A stretch of 64,000 bases of DNA from Costus lasius (GCA_027563935.2 CM050450.1:6617957-6681956); one strand, 5' to 3'. Counted from the stretch's first letter, positions 11,783 to 25,403 are shown. Notes: generated from the letters alone by a model not told the origin. A program made the numbers and translations.

Positions 11783-14700
11783 ATGATCTCGGCATTGAGT
11801 TGGGTCCCCAAGGGAGCTTCTAAGAGCGTCCCAGTGGTCGTCGAACCACCATCGAAGGACGAAATAGAGGAGATGCTGAAAACGGGAACATTGGATAGAA
11901 GGTAAACCCGCCTTTTCCAGCGTTTTCTCGGCCGCTCAATGGTTTCCATTACGGTTCTCGATACGTAGATTGGTGTCACATGTGCAGCGGAGACAGCGAG
12001 GATGATGATCAACAAGAGATGGATGTTGATGACACCAAAGGAGAAGACGAGGTAGCTCATGCGTTAGCTGCTGCTCAGGCCTTATCCAACAACAAAGGGG
12101 TGAAGAGCTCCAACGATTTCCACGACATCGCTGATGGTCTTCGGGAACTCGACATGGATCACTATGATGATGAAGACGACGGTGCCAATTTTTCCTCTCT
12201 ACTCCGTTCAGATCCTACGTAGAGTTTCAGTGCCTTCTAATCATTTATTTAAAATATGCCAGGCATCGAACTATTTAGTTCTGGTCTAGGCGACATTTAC
12301 TATCCAAGTAATGAAATGGACCCTTATATGCTTAATGAGGATGTGAGTTCTTTTTAAATTGTACAACAAATTAATGTTATTGCCAATATCTTATTGGGAA
12401 AAAAAAAATAAACAAAAGGTTGAATCTATGTTATTTTTATCAGGACGATGATGACGAAGAGATAGAAGATATGACCGTAAAACCAACTGATGCAGTTATA
12501 GTTTGCGCACGGAATGAAGATGAAGTTAGTCATCTTGAGGCATGTATTTGACAAACCTGGTGTTTTTATTTTTAATTGTCTTACTCTGCTTGCCTTTTTA
12601 TGCGATGTGGGTACTAGTTTTCTTCCCTAGAATTTTATTCCACTCTTATATATGGTGTAATTAAAATGGTCTAAGTTCAGCTGTTCATTCACATAAGATA
12701 CAGACTGTAATAAAAAAATAGTATTATTATTATTTGACAATTTTTGTATCCTCTTGAACTAACGACCTCAGTGAACTGAGACTTTCTCATTTAAAGTGAA
12801 ATCAACAGAGCATACCACTTCAAGGTAGAAACTTTTTGTTCCATGGCGTGATGTATTTAGAGTGATTTTCCTTTTTAACTCTTCCTTCCTGCACAATTGA
12901 TTGTAAATGTAAAGCTCATCCTTCTAGGAATTTAATCACAGATGTGAAGCATGCAATATCTATACGGAGCTATAGTTTCAGTTAATTGGAATTATAAAAA
13001 AGGCAATGCTCTTACACCACCCTTTGTTTACTCGAACTTGTATGTGTCCTCTCTGATTCTCTCATTTTATCATTCACTGTATTGATCTCTTGCTCCATTA
13101 TTTCTAATGTGAATACACAAATAGAACACAAATAAATGATTATGGATTCTGTTATAGATTAGAAAAGCACTTGATGATGCATATGGATGCCATGTGTTCG
13201 CACACTTTTCGTCTTGCCCGATGAAGGGACTAGTGCTACATATAGTCTACTAATCTATTTCTGGATACATGAATTATGATGTTGTGCCTGCATGACCTGG
13301 CTTATCTCGGAAGGCATGGTGCTGAGGTTGTATGATGTTTGATCATTAGAGCATACAAGCAGACTGGCACTAAGGAGATGACTCATGAAATAGACTAAAT
13401 TCAGTGGCCACTGACCTTGTCTATGTGTGGTTCATGTTTGGATTATTTGTGTTTGACATGTCTGCATAAAATGTTTGTGTCGAACATAAATATCTATTCA
13501 AATGTAGTCTGTGATTGTCTGCCATTTTTGCATCTCAATATTCTCAAAGAATGATGCAAATTCGCCTACTCTATAACAGTGTAAATGGATTTTCTTTTCC
13601 TTCTGGGTTATGCTTGAGCAGCTCAATTTTATATGCTCATTATGTCACATAATGACAGGTGTGGATTTTTGAAGAAACAGAGGATGGCGAGTCAAATATG
13701 TATATCCATCATGACATCATACTTCCGGCTTTTCCTCTCTCTACAGCTTGGTTGGATTGTAATCTTAAAGGTGGTGATAAAGGTAGTGTATGTCTTTCAA
13801 TTTCATATTTGGTTTCTCCTTTCTTTTATATTGTAGTTAAGATAATTGCTTACTTGTTCAATTATCCTGGTTTCTGCAGGGAACTTTATAGCAGTTGGCT
13901 CCATGGATACTGCTATAGAGATATGGGATCTTGATCTTGTAAGTTATTCAGATCCATGATCATTGTTTGAACATGACAGACTATTGTTAGGTCTGTTTAC
14001 AATCATTAGCTCATGGTGCATGTTTATTTATACTATATATTTCATTTTATTTTGATAGATTGACGAGGTTCAACCTTTTATGGAATTAGGGGGTGTCTCA
14101 AAGAAGAAGAAAACAGGGAAAAAGGTTTGCTATGTTTCTGTCTAGACTGAGCTGTATTTTAATATTGAAATGGATGGTGCTACATTGCTTTAAACATTCC
14201 TACATGATGATGTAGAGAACTTATTCATGAGATTTATTGTGCAAAGATATTGTAATATGTCCATAAATTAAAAAAATTAGTCTGTACCAAGCTGCCAGTT
14301 TTTACGGGTCCGTACTAGGTGGTGGTATGGTCGGTTTGTATGAGCTGGTCACATTCGGATTAGATGATAGCAAGTGAAAGAGGAAGCTTAGGAAGAGAAA
14401 GCTTCCACTTTCACGTGGAGCAGATCCGCCTCCACGCAGAGCAGATGTCTTCTATTGCTGAAGCTTCAGTGAGCTCTTGCTTGCCCGCCACAATTTCTGT
14501 CTTCTATTGCTGAAGCTTCAGTGAGCTCTTGCTTGCCTGCCACAATTTCTACTTACCATTGCAACTTCCATTTACCCACCACAATTATTGCTTGCAGGCT
14601 GCGTTTTCCACTTGCCTCAGTACACTCTAGTTTAGTCTGGCATAGTGCGATACGTATCAGTCCGAGCTTGAACCTGAATACCTGTTCAGACTAGTATTTC

Positions 14701-17700
14701 AAACCTTGAATATGTCTAGTAGTTTTTTTATAGGAAATTTAAACTGTTTACTGTGTTATTTGATTGTGCTCATTCCTTTTGTTTTTTGATCTAGAATAGC
14801 TGCAGCACCAAATTGTAATTGGTGATTGAAATTTTCAACCTACCTCTGTGTGAATACATATACTTTTTCTGTAAATTGTCAGCTGGTTTTTTATACTATT
14901 CTGAAATCCTTTTATAGTGTTTTTAATTTTTTTTGTTTGTTATTCTTACTAATTCTCTTTTGTGAAATATATAGACATCCGTGAAGTATAAGAAGGGCAG
15001 TCATAGAGACTCAGTACTTGGACTTGCATGGAACAAGGAAGTGAGGTGTGATTACTTCATTTCATGAGATTATATGCTACTTGATCATGCTGAAAGATTT
15101 CTTTTTTGTTTTTTACGGAATCTCAGGAATGTTCTTGCTAGTGCAAGTGCTGATAAAACCGTGAAGGTATGGGATGTTGTTACTGGAAAATGTGCGGTGA
15201 CTGTTGAGCACCATAAAGATAAGGTAACTTATTTTCATTATAAAAATCAACAGGAAGATTTTGATCTCATACCAAACAACATTCTTCTATGAAAAATTCA
15301 AATTTATTATCAATATTCTCGTTGAAATTGTCTACTGTTTTTCAGATTATCATTTGTCATGAAAAATAATATCTATATATTTATAATTTCTTGAATTCGT
15401 TGCCTGTTCTTCCAATTACATTGTACATTAATAATCATTTTCCTTTCTTTCTTCTCAAGAGTGATCAAGCTGAAAGTATTAAAGTCCTTTATTTTTTTTA
15501 TTTCTTATTTTCTCTATGCGTACAGTGTTGTCATGATACATGAATATATTCATTCTTTTTAGTATTGTTACCGGAGAATTTTGTTAGGATGTTCAACCGA
15601 ATTGGAAAAATGGAAAGGATGATTTTAATCTCATACCAAATGATATTCTTGAACGAAAAGTTGAAAATTCTTATCAATATTCTTGTTGGATAGTCTACTC
15701 TTTTTCAGATTTTCTTTTGTCATGAAAAATGATATCTATATATTTATATTTTCTTGAATTCATTGCATGTTGTTCCAACTCGTTGTGCATTGATAATAAT
15801 TTTTATTCTCAAGAGTAATCAAGCTGAAAGCATTGAAGTCCTTTTTTGTATTTCTTGTTTCATTTATGTGGACAGTGTTTTCATGATATATCAGCGTATT
15901 TATATTTTCTTGAATGGATTGCATGTTTTTTCGACACATTGTACATAAATAATAATTTTCCGTTCTTTGCAAGTGATCAAGCTGAACTTATTAAAGTTCA
16001 TTATTTTTTTTGTTTATTTTATGTGGACAGTGTTTTCATGATATATCAGCATGTTCATTATTTTCGGTATTGTTACCGGAGAATTTTGTTCTGATGTTCA
16101 ACTGAATTATCTGATATCTATTTCACAACTGTCACAGGTTCAAGCAGTTGCATGGAATTGCCACTCACCTGAAATTCTACTAAGCGGTTCTTTTGATCAT
16201 TCAGTTGTCATGGTAAGAGATTCTAAATAATCTCATATCAATTGCAAATCAGTTAACCATAACAGTTTATATGCTGGTTCCATTACGTGTATAATGAACT
16301 GGCAGTCCACTGTAGAAAAGTGAGTAGAGCAATACTTTTAGGTGGATTAGTTATCTAATAAAGTAACTTCTACTCCATGAAAGGTAATAACTCTATTATA
16401 TGTCGGAATTTCATCTTTCATATAATCTTGTAATCAGATGCTGATCTAGATACATATAGTGACACCAAGTACAAGCCAGAAATAGTACATATTCCCTATC
16501 AAAATTTCTTCCTCAGTGCAACCTCTTGTTTTGATCAATATTGCTTTGGAGCCTTTTGATTAGGACTAGCTCTGGCCACTTGGCATCAGGAGATCTTTCT
16601 CCTGGTTAGATGGAAAGATAATTTTATTAGGGGATCAAAACTCCAACCTATGGGACAAAGTAGGATTTGTATACTATGCAATCAAGTGGACAAGTGCCTC
16701 TTTGTTAAACCCTTATAACTACTAAATCAGAGAGCAATAATAATTATAAAGTTCCACTAACTCCTGGGAAAATGGAAACACATGGTATTAACTGACTTAT
16801 TTTGGGAACTTACGTGACCTTTGGACTGCGACAATAACATAAATCTAAACTCTTACAGATACTATGCATTTGTGGCCGGCTTCTTGAACTTCCTGATTGG
16901 TTATTCATATTTGACTTTCTACTTGTGCAAAGTGGATGAAATTTACTTAGCTATTTTTCAAGATATGTGGCTGCAAATTGCATTGCTAAGATGTAATTTT
17001 GGATTTTTATCTAAGATCTATCAATTAATGTCTTCATCTGATGATGGCTATGGAACGGCTTGAAATGATGGTAAACTAGAGTTATTTGCGTAAGGTAAGG
17101 TAAAACTGGAAGTTTCGTATTGCACTTGCCTTGAATAATTTAATTAAAATCATGGAATAAGGTACCGTTTCGTACCGGATGGTATGTCCGATACGATACT
17201 GGTCCGACCAGTCACTGGCTCCGGAACCTCAAGCGGAACGCGGCACAGGGCGGAGATGCGGAGGGAGGCAGCGGGCGGCTTCAGCGAGCGCAAGGGAGGC
17301 TTCACCAGGCGGCCACCGAACCGAGCCGCCGGACCGGTTCTTGAAACCTTGATTAAAACTAGAGTTTCTTACAGGAAAAGTTGTTCTCATATTTTGCCGA
17401 TAATAAACTTTTGTCCTCTTTATGTCCATTCATGAAAAATCAAAATTAATTCGTGCATTCTATTGTATGGATGATTTCATGAAATGAGGACAATAGAAAA
17501 GAATTGATTGCATTAATAGCAATTTTGTTTTCTTTATTTGCATATGTAATGCTTCTTTCCTAAGCTTTCTTAAGTTGGTAACCTAGCAGATCTATTTGTG
17601 CTGTAGAACTGCAATGTTGCATGAGAATAGAAAACTTATCATATATTCTTACTTAACCTTCAGAAATTCATGATTTCATGAAGATTTATGACTGAGATGG

Positions 17701-19432
17701 GGCTAAGTAACTAGTAACACAATTTTTTTTCTGATTCTTTCGATAGCATGTTTAGTTCTTCTGTCTGAGCAAGTTGTTAGTATGAACTGGCAGAATAAAC
17801 TAGAGTTTGTGGTTCTTCTTTTAATATTTTTACTAAGAAAAGAAATCCGCATGGCTGCATTTTAGGGTTTCTCATTTCTCTTTTGGTTGGGAAGTCTTTC
17901 ATTATATTTTTGACAGTTGGAAGAATTTTATAGCTGTGTTGCAAGATCCCAATCTCATGGTGGATTGAAAAAAAAAGTGCTTACATCCCATTAATTGCAG
18001 ATGGATATGAGATCGAGTACACAAGCCTTGAAAGAATGGTCTGTCACAGCCGACGTTGAGAGTTTGGCATGGGACCCACATTCAGAACACAATTTTGTGG
18101 TGAGTTTATGATATACAAATGAGGTTGTGGAACGCTTGGATTGTTTTTACCAACATATGGTGTTAATATTTTTCCTTCAAATCGACTTGCTTATAAGTCT
18201 AATTCAGCAAGTAACGAGAATAGCTGATTTTGACTTTTGTCTGAATTTTGAACTCTCCACAAGCTGTTGGGTAATTCACATAAAATGTGACGATATATCA
18301 CTATAAACTGGGATTTATATATGAAGGATCCAAATTTGTGTAGATGTGTTTAATTTGACAGCGTTGCTTTATTTCTCCAAACTTCCCAATCGCCTTATAG
18401 ATGCATAAATAGGATTTAAAATTTGTTTTTTTTTGTGCGTCAGGTGAGTCTTGAGAATGGTACTGTTCAAGGTTTTGACGTCCGGGTTTCATCTGAATCA
18501 GCTTCCAGTTCGAAGCCAAGTTTCACTTTGCACGCCCATGATAAAGCTGTTTCTTCAGTCTCCTTCAATCCTGCAGCTCCAAATGTATGCTACTTTCGAC
18601 TCCTTAGTGGAAATAAATTTTGTTGGTTACTCATTGGTGTATCTTTCTTGCAGTTCCTAGCTACAGCTTCAACAGATAAAATGGTAAATGCAATTCTATC
18701 CCCTTTAGATTCCGAAGTTACATAATTGATTACTGATATGTAATTTGAAAAACAGGTGAAGCTATGGGACTTGTCAAACAATCAACCATCATGTGTTGCT
18801 TCACGGAACCCTAAAGCTGTAAGTGTGGTTTATAGCGTAACAATTCTGTAGTGATGACTTGTGATACCGTCACTTGTGCTTTGCTGGAAATGGGAATTTT
18901 ATTTTATTGTCTTGGATTTTACGAATAGAGCATCTCTCGATGAAACTGACCTTTGATTGTTATGTAATGAATTGTATCACGAAACTTCTCAAGTATTTAC
19001 GGCAGTTCTCATCTGACAGTCGTATGACCGAAGGATAATATCCCCGTTGTGCAATACCTAGGTCTAGAATTGCGTTCATAAGTAGTATAAAAGGGAATGT
19101 TTTCTCGTCTTTAGTAAATTACACATTTTGTTAAAATATTTTAATTACTTCATGATTTGACAATGAATATTAAATGGTTTAATTTATCCAGGGAGCTGTA
19201 TTCCATATTGCCTTTTCCGATGATTGCCCTTTCTTGTTAGCAATTGGAGGATCCAAGGGAAGATTAGAAGTAAGTAAATTTCATGATATACAAAACCATA
19301 TTTTCTCAAGATATCTAGATTGACAGTCGTTTAATTTCTTTTCAGGTCTGGAACACCCTATCTGAACCAGGTGTAGATGCTAGATTTTGCCAGAATAGCA
19401 ATCAAAGACCTAAGCCAGCATCGGCAGATTGA
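11783..19432 (+). CDS. PWP1: PWP1 homolog, WD40 ribosome-biogenesis protein, 16 exons
   Basis: Exons: 11783-11901, 11988-12181, 12263-12342, 12444-12539, 13659-13782, 13880-13938, 14059-14124, 14975-15045, 15127-15223, 16138-16212, 18001-18099, 18444-18584, 18654-18683, 18756-18818, 19192-19269, 19346-19432. They total 1,479 nt, 492 aa, matching plant Periodic Tryptophan Protein 1. The protein starts MISALSWVPKG as in other plant PWP1s. It has an acidic stretch (residues ~40-105), a basic patch KKKKTGKK (~239-246), then WD repeats, e.g. LASASADKTVKVWDV (exon 9), LLSGSFDHSVVM (exon 10), LATASTDKMVKLWDL (exons 13-14) and a final repeat ending in the short C-terminal tail. PWP1 acts in the nucleolus in pre-rRNA transcription/processing in yeast and animals; the plant role is inferred. 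Intron 4 seems to use a GC donor (12540). Introns 7, 9 and 10 contain repeats. This is the only intact copy; fragments recur at 37, 42-46 and 50-59 kb. Confidence 0.93.
14448..14551 (+). repeat. 52-bp tandem duplication in PWP1 intron 7
   Basis: TCTTCTATTGCTGAAGCTTC and the following bases through CCACAATTTCTG occur twice, at 14448-14499 and 14500-14551, with one or two differences. The paralogous intron near 51.6 kb has only one copy, so the duplication happened after the PWP1 segment was copied or was lost there. Confidence 0.85.
15245..16095 (+). repeat. Imperfect ~300-bp repeats in PWP1 intron 9
   Basis: Three diverged copies of a block follow each other. Each has GATTTTGATCTCATACCAAA or a variant, a TGTCATGAAAAATRATATC stretch, a GATCAAGCTGAA stretch and a TGTTACCGGAGAATTTTGTT tail (starts near 15250, 15620, 15880). 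The intron has expanded by unequal duplication. No coding potential. Confidence 0.75.
17160..17345 (+). repeat. GC-rich insertion-like block in PWP1 intron 10
   Basis: A GC-rich stretch (GTACCGTTTCGTACCGGATG through GCCGCCGGACCGGTTC) interrupts otherwise AT-rich intron DNA. The paralogous introns at 42.7 and 53.5 kb lack it, so it entered unit 1 after duplication. Related GTACTAGGTGGT..GGTCGGT motifs occur in intron 7 (14310) and at 51350. Probably a transposon fragment; class unknown. Confidence 0.5.
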
Positions 19433-20266
19433 ACTTTAAACTTGGTCCTTTTATTCTGGATAAAGAGATGTAAAGTTTTGAGCAAAACAGTTCAATTTTT
19501 TTTATACCTTGTTAATTTTCTTTCCCCTACAAACCAGGCATTTCCATTTCCTGAATCCCAGTGGTTTCAATTGCAAGAAATGTTTCACACCTGATCATCC
19601 CAGGATAAAATATAACCAAATAGGGCTAGCTGATAAGAGTGCAAGGCACGCATTCTTCATAAATGGGTGCTTTGCTATTTAAACGTTGACACAGCAAAGT
19701 ACATTGCACCCTCCCCGACTTCGAGTGTTCGATTAATTTAATGAACGTGGTGAGCGGTTGTGCAATGTCCATGTTTTGCCTTGCTGTTCTGAAGCTTGTT
19801 TTCTGCTGTGAATTTGTCGAAATCTACAGATTATGTAAACGCGTTTATATCCCAAAGAGAACTGTAATTACTAAGGGGTGTCAGAGTTCTGACTAATTTT
19901 CTTTTGGAAGTTTTGGCAAAGTGCCAAAATGCATAATAACCTTTAGTGCTTTGATACTCTTGAATTGTCCGACATTTTAGCTAATACAGATGAGGTGCTT
20001 CTCTGTGCCAGTGCGTTCTGTGTAATCTCAGGTAAGCAGAAATTAATGAAGAAAATAAGAGTAAAAGAACAAAACGTGGAAAGCGATAAATCAAATACAG
20101 AAGGGGTAAGATAAAAAACCGTCTCATGCAGCGCGGATAATATGTGATAAAAGGATTAGTGAAACATATAATCATTTAAGGCTTCACTTTTAAGCCCGTA
20201 ATCATTTATGGCTCCACTTTTAAGCCCGAGGTGCTTCTCTCCCCAACTGCAAATGCGTTCTATGTA
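19433..20266. other. PWP1 3' flank (reference copy of a repeated flank)
   Basis: Downstream DNA of PWP1 with no coding potential. Recognisable blocks (CATTTCCATTTCCTGAATCC, AATGAACGTGGTGAG, GTCCGACATTTTAGCTAA, GATTAATTAAGAAAATAAGA) recur after the PWP1 fragments at 37.3, 44.3, 45.8 and 59.7 kb and mark the unit copies. Near 20,015-20,266 the tail of the flank is itself duplicated. Confidence 0.8.
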
Positions 20267-20914
20267 GGGTCTGTTTGGCCAAGATTTTAATTATTTAAGT
20301 CTCCATTAGATCCACTTTTCAGCTTGAGGTGTCTCTCTTCCCCCCCACTGCTAGTGCATTCTATATAAGGCCTATTTGGTCAAGATTTTCTCTCCCCTCA
20401 CTGTTAGTGCATTCTTTATAAGGCCTATTTGGTCAAGATTCTGGAGCTGCTTATGACTTTGTGACTAGTAGAATTTGAGAAGCTGAGGTGTTTTGCTAAC
20501 TATTGTAGCCGAGAAGCAAGTATGAAGCGGCTTCTCCAGTTCGACTCCTCACTCGCCCTAAGCTTCGTTCTTTTCACCTTTGCTATTCATCGTCGCCTCT
20601 CTCGCAGCCGCCGTCTTCAGTCGCCTCTCTCGTAGCCTCCATTCGCCTCTCTCGCAGCCTCCATTCGCCTCTCTCACAGCAGTTGTCTGCTATCAGCTCT
20701 CGCTTTCTCCAGCTAAGTTTGGTTTCTTCTCTATCTCTCTCGCCGTCATCAATTATTCTTCTCCCTAATTTCTTAATTTTTTTTCTCAGCTTTATGGTCT
20801 TAACGATCTGCTACAAAAAAAATTAGCTTTTCTCTCATTAAAGTTTAGATATGGCCTATTGCACATATGTTTAGACTTTACTTTGATACTAATTTTTTAC
20901 ATGGAAGATAGTAA

Positions 20915-20919
20915 AACAA
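20915..20919. repeat. Target-site duplication AACAA (left) of the gypsy element
   Basis: AACAA directly precedes the LTR at 20920 and reappears at 28553-28557 directly after the other LTR. This confirms both element ends. Confidence 0.95.
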
Positions 20920-22054
20920 TGATCTAAAACTGATTTATAGCCCAAGGAAATCCCTTTAAGTATGAAGCTCTAGTATTAGGTTGATTAGCATGCATGCTTA
21001 ATTAGAGGAGATGTTGGAACGAGTACACCTGAGATCCCCTTAGAGGGAGGGGATCGGCCCCATTCTAGATAGAGATCAGTTTGCTTCCATCCCAGTATTC
21101 TGCAGGTTGCAAGTATTCCAGCTTCTCAAGTGCAGGGTCTCGGCAGGAAGATTGAAGCAAGATTGATGCAAGGGATGGTGGAAGGGGTGAAAGGCCTTCC
21201 TGCTCACCTTCAAGGGAGTAAGGAGAGGAGCCTTCTAGCTCACCCTGAAGAACACAAGGGGCCTCTGGCACACCCTTAACAAGCAGCAATCCAGCTAACT
21301 CAGATTCAGGAAACTTTCAGCAAAACATTCGACTAATTTATGCAAGTGAAAATACATGGACTTTAAACCTTGTTTCCCTAACGTTACAATTTACTAGTGA
21401 CTCTTGGCCTTCTTCGCTAGTTGGCAGCTCCTGGTTTTGCTTGATCTGATTGGTGGTTGTGGATGACATTGGTCTGAGTTGGAAGATGCTTCTTGCGCAT
21501 GCTGGGAAGATTGGTTTGCATGCGGACTTGTGTTGTAGAAGTGAGCTGGCAGCAATGTTAATTGGTGCGTAAGTTTGAAGATGTTAACTTGTATGAAGGT
21601 GTTGACTTGATGTTGAAGAGGTTGACTAGCATGAAGGTGTTGACTGATGTTGATGTCTTTTGATTGTTGTTGAAGCTTGCTTGCGGCCATAGCATGGGTG
21701 TTTGGGAAACATAAGGTGCCATGTAGGTGCATTACATGTGATAAGAGCCTAGGGTATAACATCCTACTACACCAACTACAAAATAAAATAAGTACTTGAA
21801 AATAAATCCTAGACTAAGTCCTACCTACAACATTGCACATAAGTGTTCAAAATACAAAATCGTCCCACAACTAGCCTCACAACCAACGAGACTAGTTTGG
21901 GCCCAAAGTCAAGCAGTTTATCACACTAAGTAAACAAAGTAAACAAGTGTTCTAACATAGCATGTTCTCAAGTAAAATAATTCAAGTAGTCATTCCATAG
22001 CGGATCGGGGGCTTCCTAACTCTTCTTGATCTTCTTGGTAATGCTCCTGCATCA
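20920..22054 (-). repeat. 3' LTR of the gypsy element
   Basis: 1,135 bp, TGATCTAAAACTG..CTCCTGCATCA on the plus strand. It is the downstream LTR because the element reads on the minus strand. A 122-aa open frame inside is also present in the other LTR and has no recognised homology. Confidence 0.95.
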
Positions 22055-22182
22055 GCTTTTCCGGGGGGTGCAGAATGCTCCTCCGGAGAATTAATCTTGA
22101 AGTCCTCTAGCTCCTCCGGTAAGAGTTGATGTGCCTCTGCTTCGGGTACCCAATGTTCGGTATGATCACTCCATTTGATGAG

Positions 22183-25100
22183 CTAGTAGTGTTGAACTCC
22201 GTTGGATGTGAGACATTGCTGTTCCTCCAAGATTCGGCATGCTTGAGGTGGCACAATGATGGATATTGGCTTCCTGTATAATGTGAGATCCTCCACATTC
22301 ACCGTGGGGTGAATCCCAAGGGCTGGTGGGAGATCGAGAGTGTAGGCATTATTATTGATCTTCTTGATGATTTTGAAGGGTCCCATCCCTCTTGGTTGTA
22401 ACTTGTTGTTGGCACCTTGTTGTCTTTCTTTCCTGTTCCTAAAAATTACCAACTCACCCTCATTTAAAGAAACACAATGCTTATGCGTATTAGCTGCAGT
22501 TTGATATTTGAGAGTGTGCTTAGCGATATTATCTTTAACCTCATTGTGAATCTTGACTATGTGTTGTGCAAAAGAGAGAGCCGAATGGTTGGTCTTGAAG
22601 GGTGATGGTAAAGGGGCAAGGTCTATAGGTTTGCGGGGCTGATATCCTAGATTGATTTGGAATGGGTTAGCTCCTGTAGTTCTGTTAACCGCACTGTTAA
22701 AGGCAAACTCAGCCGTGGGTAGCAATTTATCCCAAGTGCTCGGATGTTCCCCAACAAGACAACGAAGAATGTTTCCTAATGACCTATTTATCACTTCAGT
22801 TTGTCCATCAGATTGTGGGTGGTAAGCAGTAGAAAAGTTCAGCTTTGTTCCTAGGAGCTTCCATAAAGTTACCCAAAAATGTCCCACAAATTTAGTATCA
22901 CGATCTGAAACAATAGTGTGTGGTAAGCCATGCAAGCGAACCACCTCTCTAAAAAATAGCCTAGCAACATGGGATGCACCCGTGGTCTTACTACAGGGTA
23001 TGAAATGTGCCATTTTAGAGAACCGGTCTACCACCACAAAAATGGAGTCATGATGAGCACTAGTTCGGGGTAGACCGAGCACAAAATCCATGCTCAAGTC
23101 CTACCACGTGCCCTCAGGTATAGGTAAGGGCATATAAGTCCCAGAATTATGCTTATGGTTTTGGCAACTTGACAAACTTGGCAATAACTCACAATCTTTA
23201 ATACATCTTTGTAAAGAGAAGGCCAATAAAACCTCTCTTGCACTAAAGCTTGAGTTTTGTCTCGCCCATGATGTCCAGCGGTTCCTCCTCCATGTAGTTC
23301 CCATACTAGAAAGTCCCTTAGGGATGAGCAAGGGACACACAGTTTATTACTCTTAAATAGGAATCCATTATGAATTGAGTATGCAGTAGATGATATGGTG
23401 AGTTCCTTAGTGTCATGGAATATGTCTTTAAAATCTGGACAGCACTCATATTCATCCTTGAGTCTATCAAAACCAACAACCAAAACTTGCATTGTGGTCA
23501 AGATCATCACCTTGCGGCTCAAGGCATCAGCCACCCTATTGTGAATCCCAGCTTTATGTTTCAGGACAAATGTATATTGCTGTAGGAATTCAATCCACTT
23601 GGCATGTCTAGGGTTCAACTTGACTTGACTATTGAGGTATATTAAAGCTTAATGATCACTATTAAGGATGAATTCTTTATGTATCAAGTAGTGTCTCCAA
23701 TGTTTTAATGCTTGAACCATTGCATAGAACTCCTTATCATAAGTGGAATATTTTTGCCTAGTGTCATTCAATTTTTTGCTAAAAAAGGCTATAGGATGCC
23801 CATCTTGGCTAAAAGTCCCTCCTATTCTCACCCCTGAAGCATCACAATCAACAACAAAGAGTTTACCAAAGTCGGGCAATCTTAATATAGGGGTGGTAGT
23901 GATTCTACTCTTTAATCCTTGGAAGGTTTTTTCGGCCATAGGTGTCCATTCAAATTTTCCTTGGCGCAAGTAGTTTGTGATGTGGGCTACAAGTATGCTA
24001 AAGTTATGAATGAAACGCCTATAGAAAGTGGCCAGCCCATGGAAGCTTCTAGCTTCGGTTAGAGTAGTGGGAGAGGGCCAATCCATAATGGCCGCAATTT
24101 TAGATGGAGCGGCCTTTGGTCCTAGATGGCTAATGATAAATCCAAGGAATTCCACTTCTTGAGTCAAGAAAACACATTTCTTAAGGTTCAACAACAATTG
24201 CTCTTTCTTTAGAAGATCCAAGGTGGACTTGACATGTTCAAGGTGCTCTTCACTAGTCATACTGAAAATCAAGATATCATCAAAATATACCACTAAAAAT
24301 TTTCCAATGTAGGGTTTTAAAACTTGGTGCATCAGCCTCATAAATGTAGAGGGGGCATTGGTCAGCCCAAAAGGCATGACCATCCACTCATACAAACCAT
24401 CTTGAGTTTTGAAGGCTGTTTTCCATTTATCTCCTTCCCTAATTCTAACTTGGTGGTACCCACTTCTTAAATCAATCTTTGAGAACCAAGCTGAGCCTAC
24501 GATCATATCCAAAAGATCATCCAGTCTGGGTATGAGAAATCTATATTTGACAGTGATCTTATTGATGGCTCTACAGTCTATGCACATTCTCCATGTCTCA
24601 TCCTTTTTGGGTGTAAGAAGAGCAGGGACCGCACATGGGCTAAGGTTTTCACGGATTAATTCTTTTCCCAATAGTTCATCCACTTGTCTTTTGAGTTCAG
24701 CATGTTTAGTAGGACTCATGCGGTAATGTGGAAGTTGTGGTAGAGTGGCACCGGGTACAAGATCTATGGCATGCTGCACACTCCTTTCGGGTGGCAGCTT
24801 GCTTGGTAACTCACAGGGGGTAATAGATTCATATTCTTTAAGTAATTGGGTGATAACAATCGGCTGCTCTTGTTGGTTATCAGAATTAGTGGGCTAAACG
24901 AGTAAGGTATAGATTGCACTGGTATCTCTAGTGGCTTGTAAGAAGTCTTGGGTTCTTAGCAGGGTGATAGGTTGCTTATCATCAACAGTCTTACCTTTCT
25001 TATGGGAAACTCTCAGCTCACGGGGTAGGCTGGGTATGAGAGTAATTTTTTTGCTATTAGCCATAAACTCATAGGTGTTGCTCCTCTCATAGTGAGTGAC

Positions 25101-25403
25101 ATCAAGATCATACAACCATGGCCGGCCAAGTAATATATCCGCCACATCCATCTCTGTCACATCACACCAGATATGTCCAATGTAGGAGCCTAGTTTCAAA
25201 CGTACCTCACACCTACACGCAACTGGAATACTTGTTTTATCTACCCATGAGATACTATAGGGCTTTGGATGCTTCTCTTGCTCTAGACCAAACTTACCTA
25301 CAGCTTTCTTGGAGATGACATTGAGACTACTCCCGCTATCTATGATGATCTTACACACCTTCTCATTGCATTGGGTGTATGTGTAGAAAAGGCTGGTACG
25401 TTT
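22183..25403 (-). pseudogene. pol: gypsy pol: protease, RT, RNase H, integrase (broken)
   Basis: Reading on the minus strand: retropepsin with DSGSS (near 25335); reverse transcriptase with the YFDD catalytic box and FGLTNAPSTF (24779-23960); RNase H with DASG and the S-D-H end (to 23649, continuing at 23618 with AGIHNRVADALSRK); integrase zinc finger H..H..C..C (near 23330-23150); and integrase core with MDFVLGLP, SDRDTKF and the DGQTE glutamate (23097-22700). In-frame stops lie at 24894 and 23649, and another sits just before the integrase core (near 23105). A single-base deletion near 23155 shifts the frame. Two of the stops look like CAA/CAG to TAA/TAG changes. Polyprotein order is that of Metaviridae (Ty3/gypsy). 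Confidence 0.92.

Noticed and set aside
21394..21762. 122-codon minus-strand frame inside the gypsy LTR (also at 27892-28230)
   Set aside because: Present in both LTRs but without known homology; lies in LTR DNA where chance frames are common. Kept only as a remark under the LTR.
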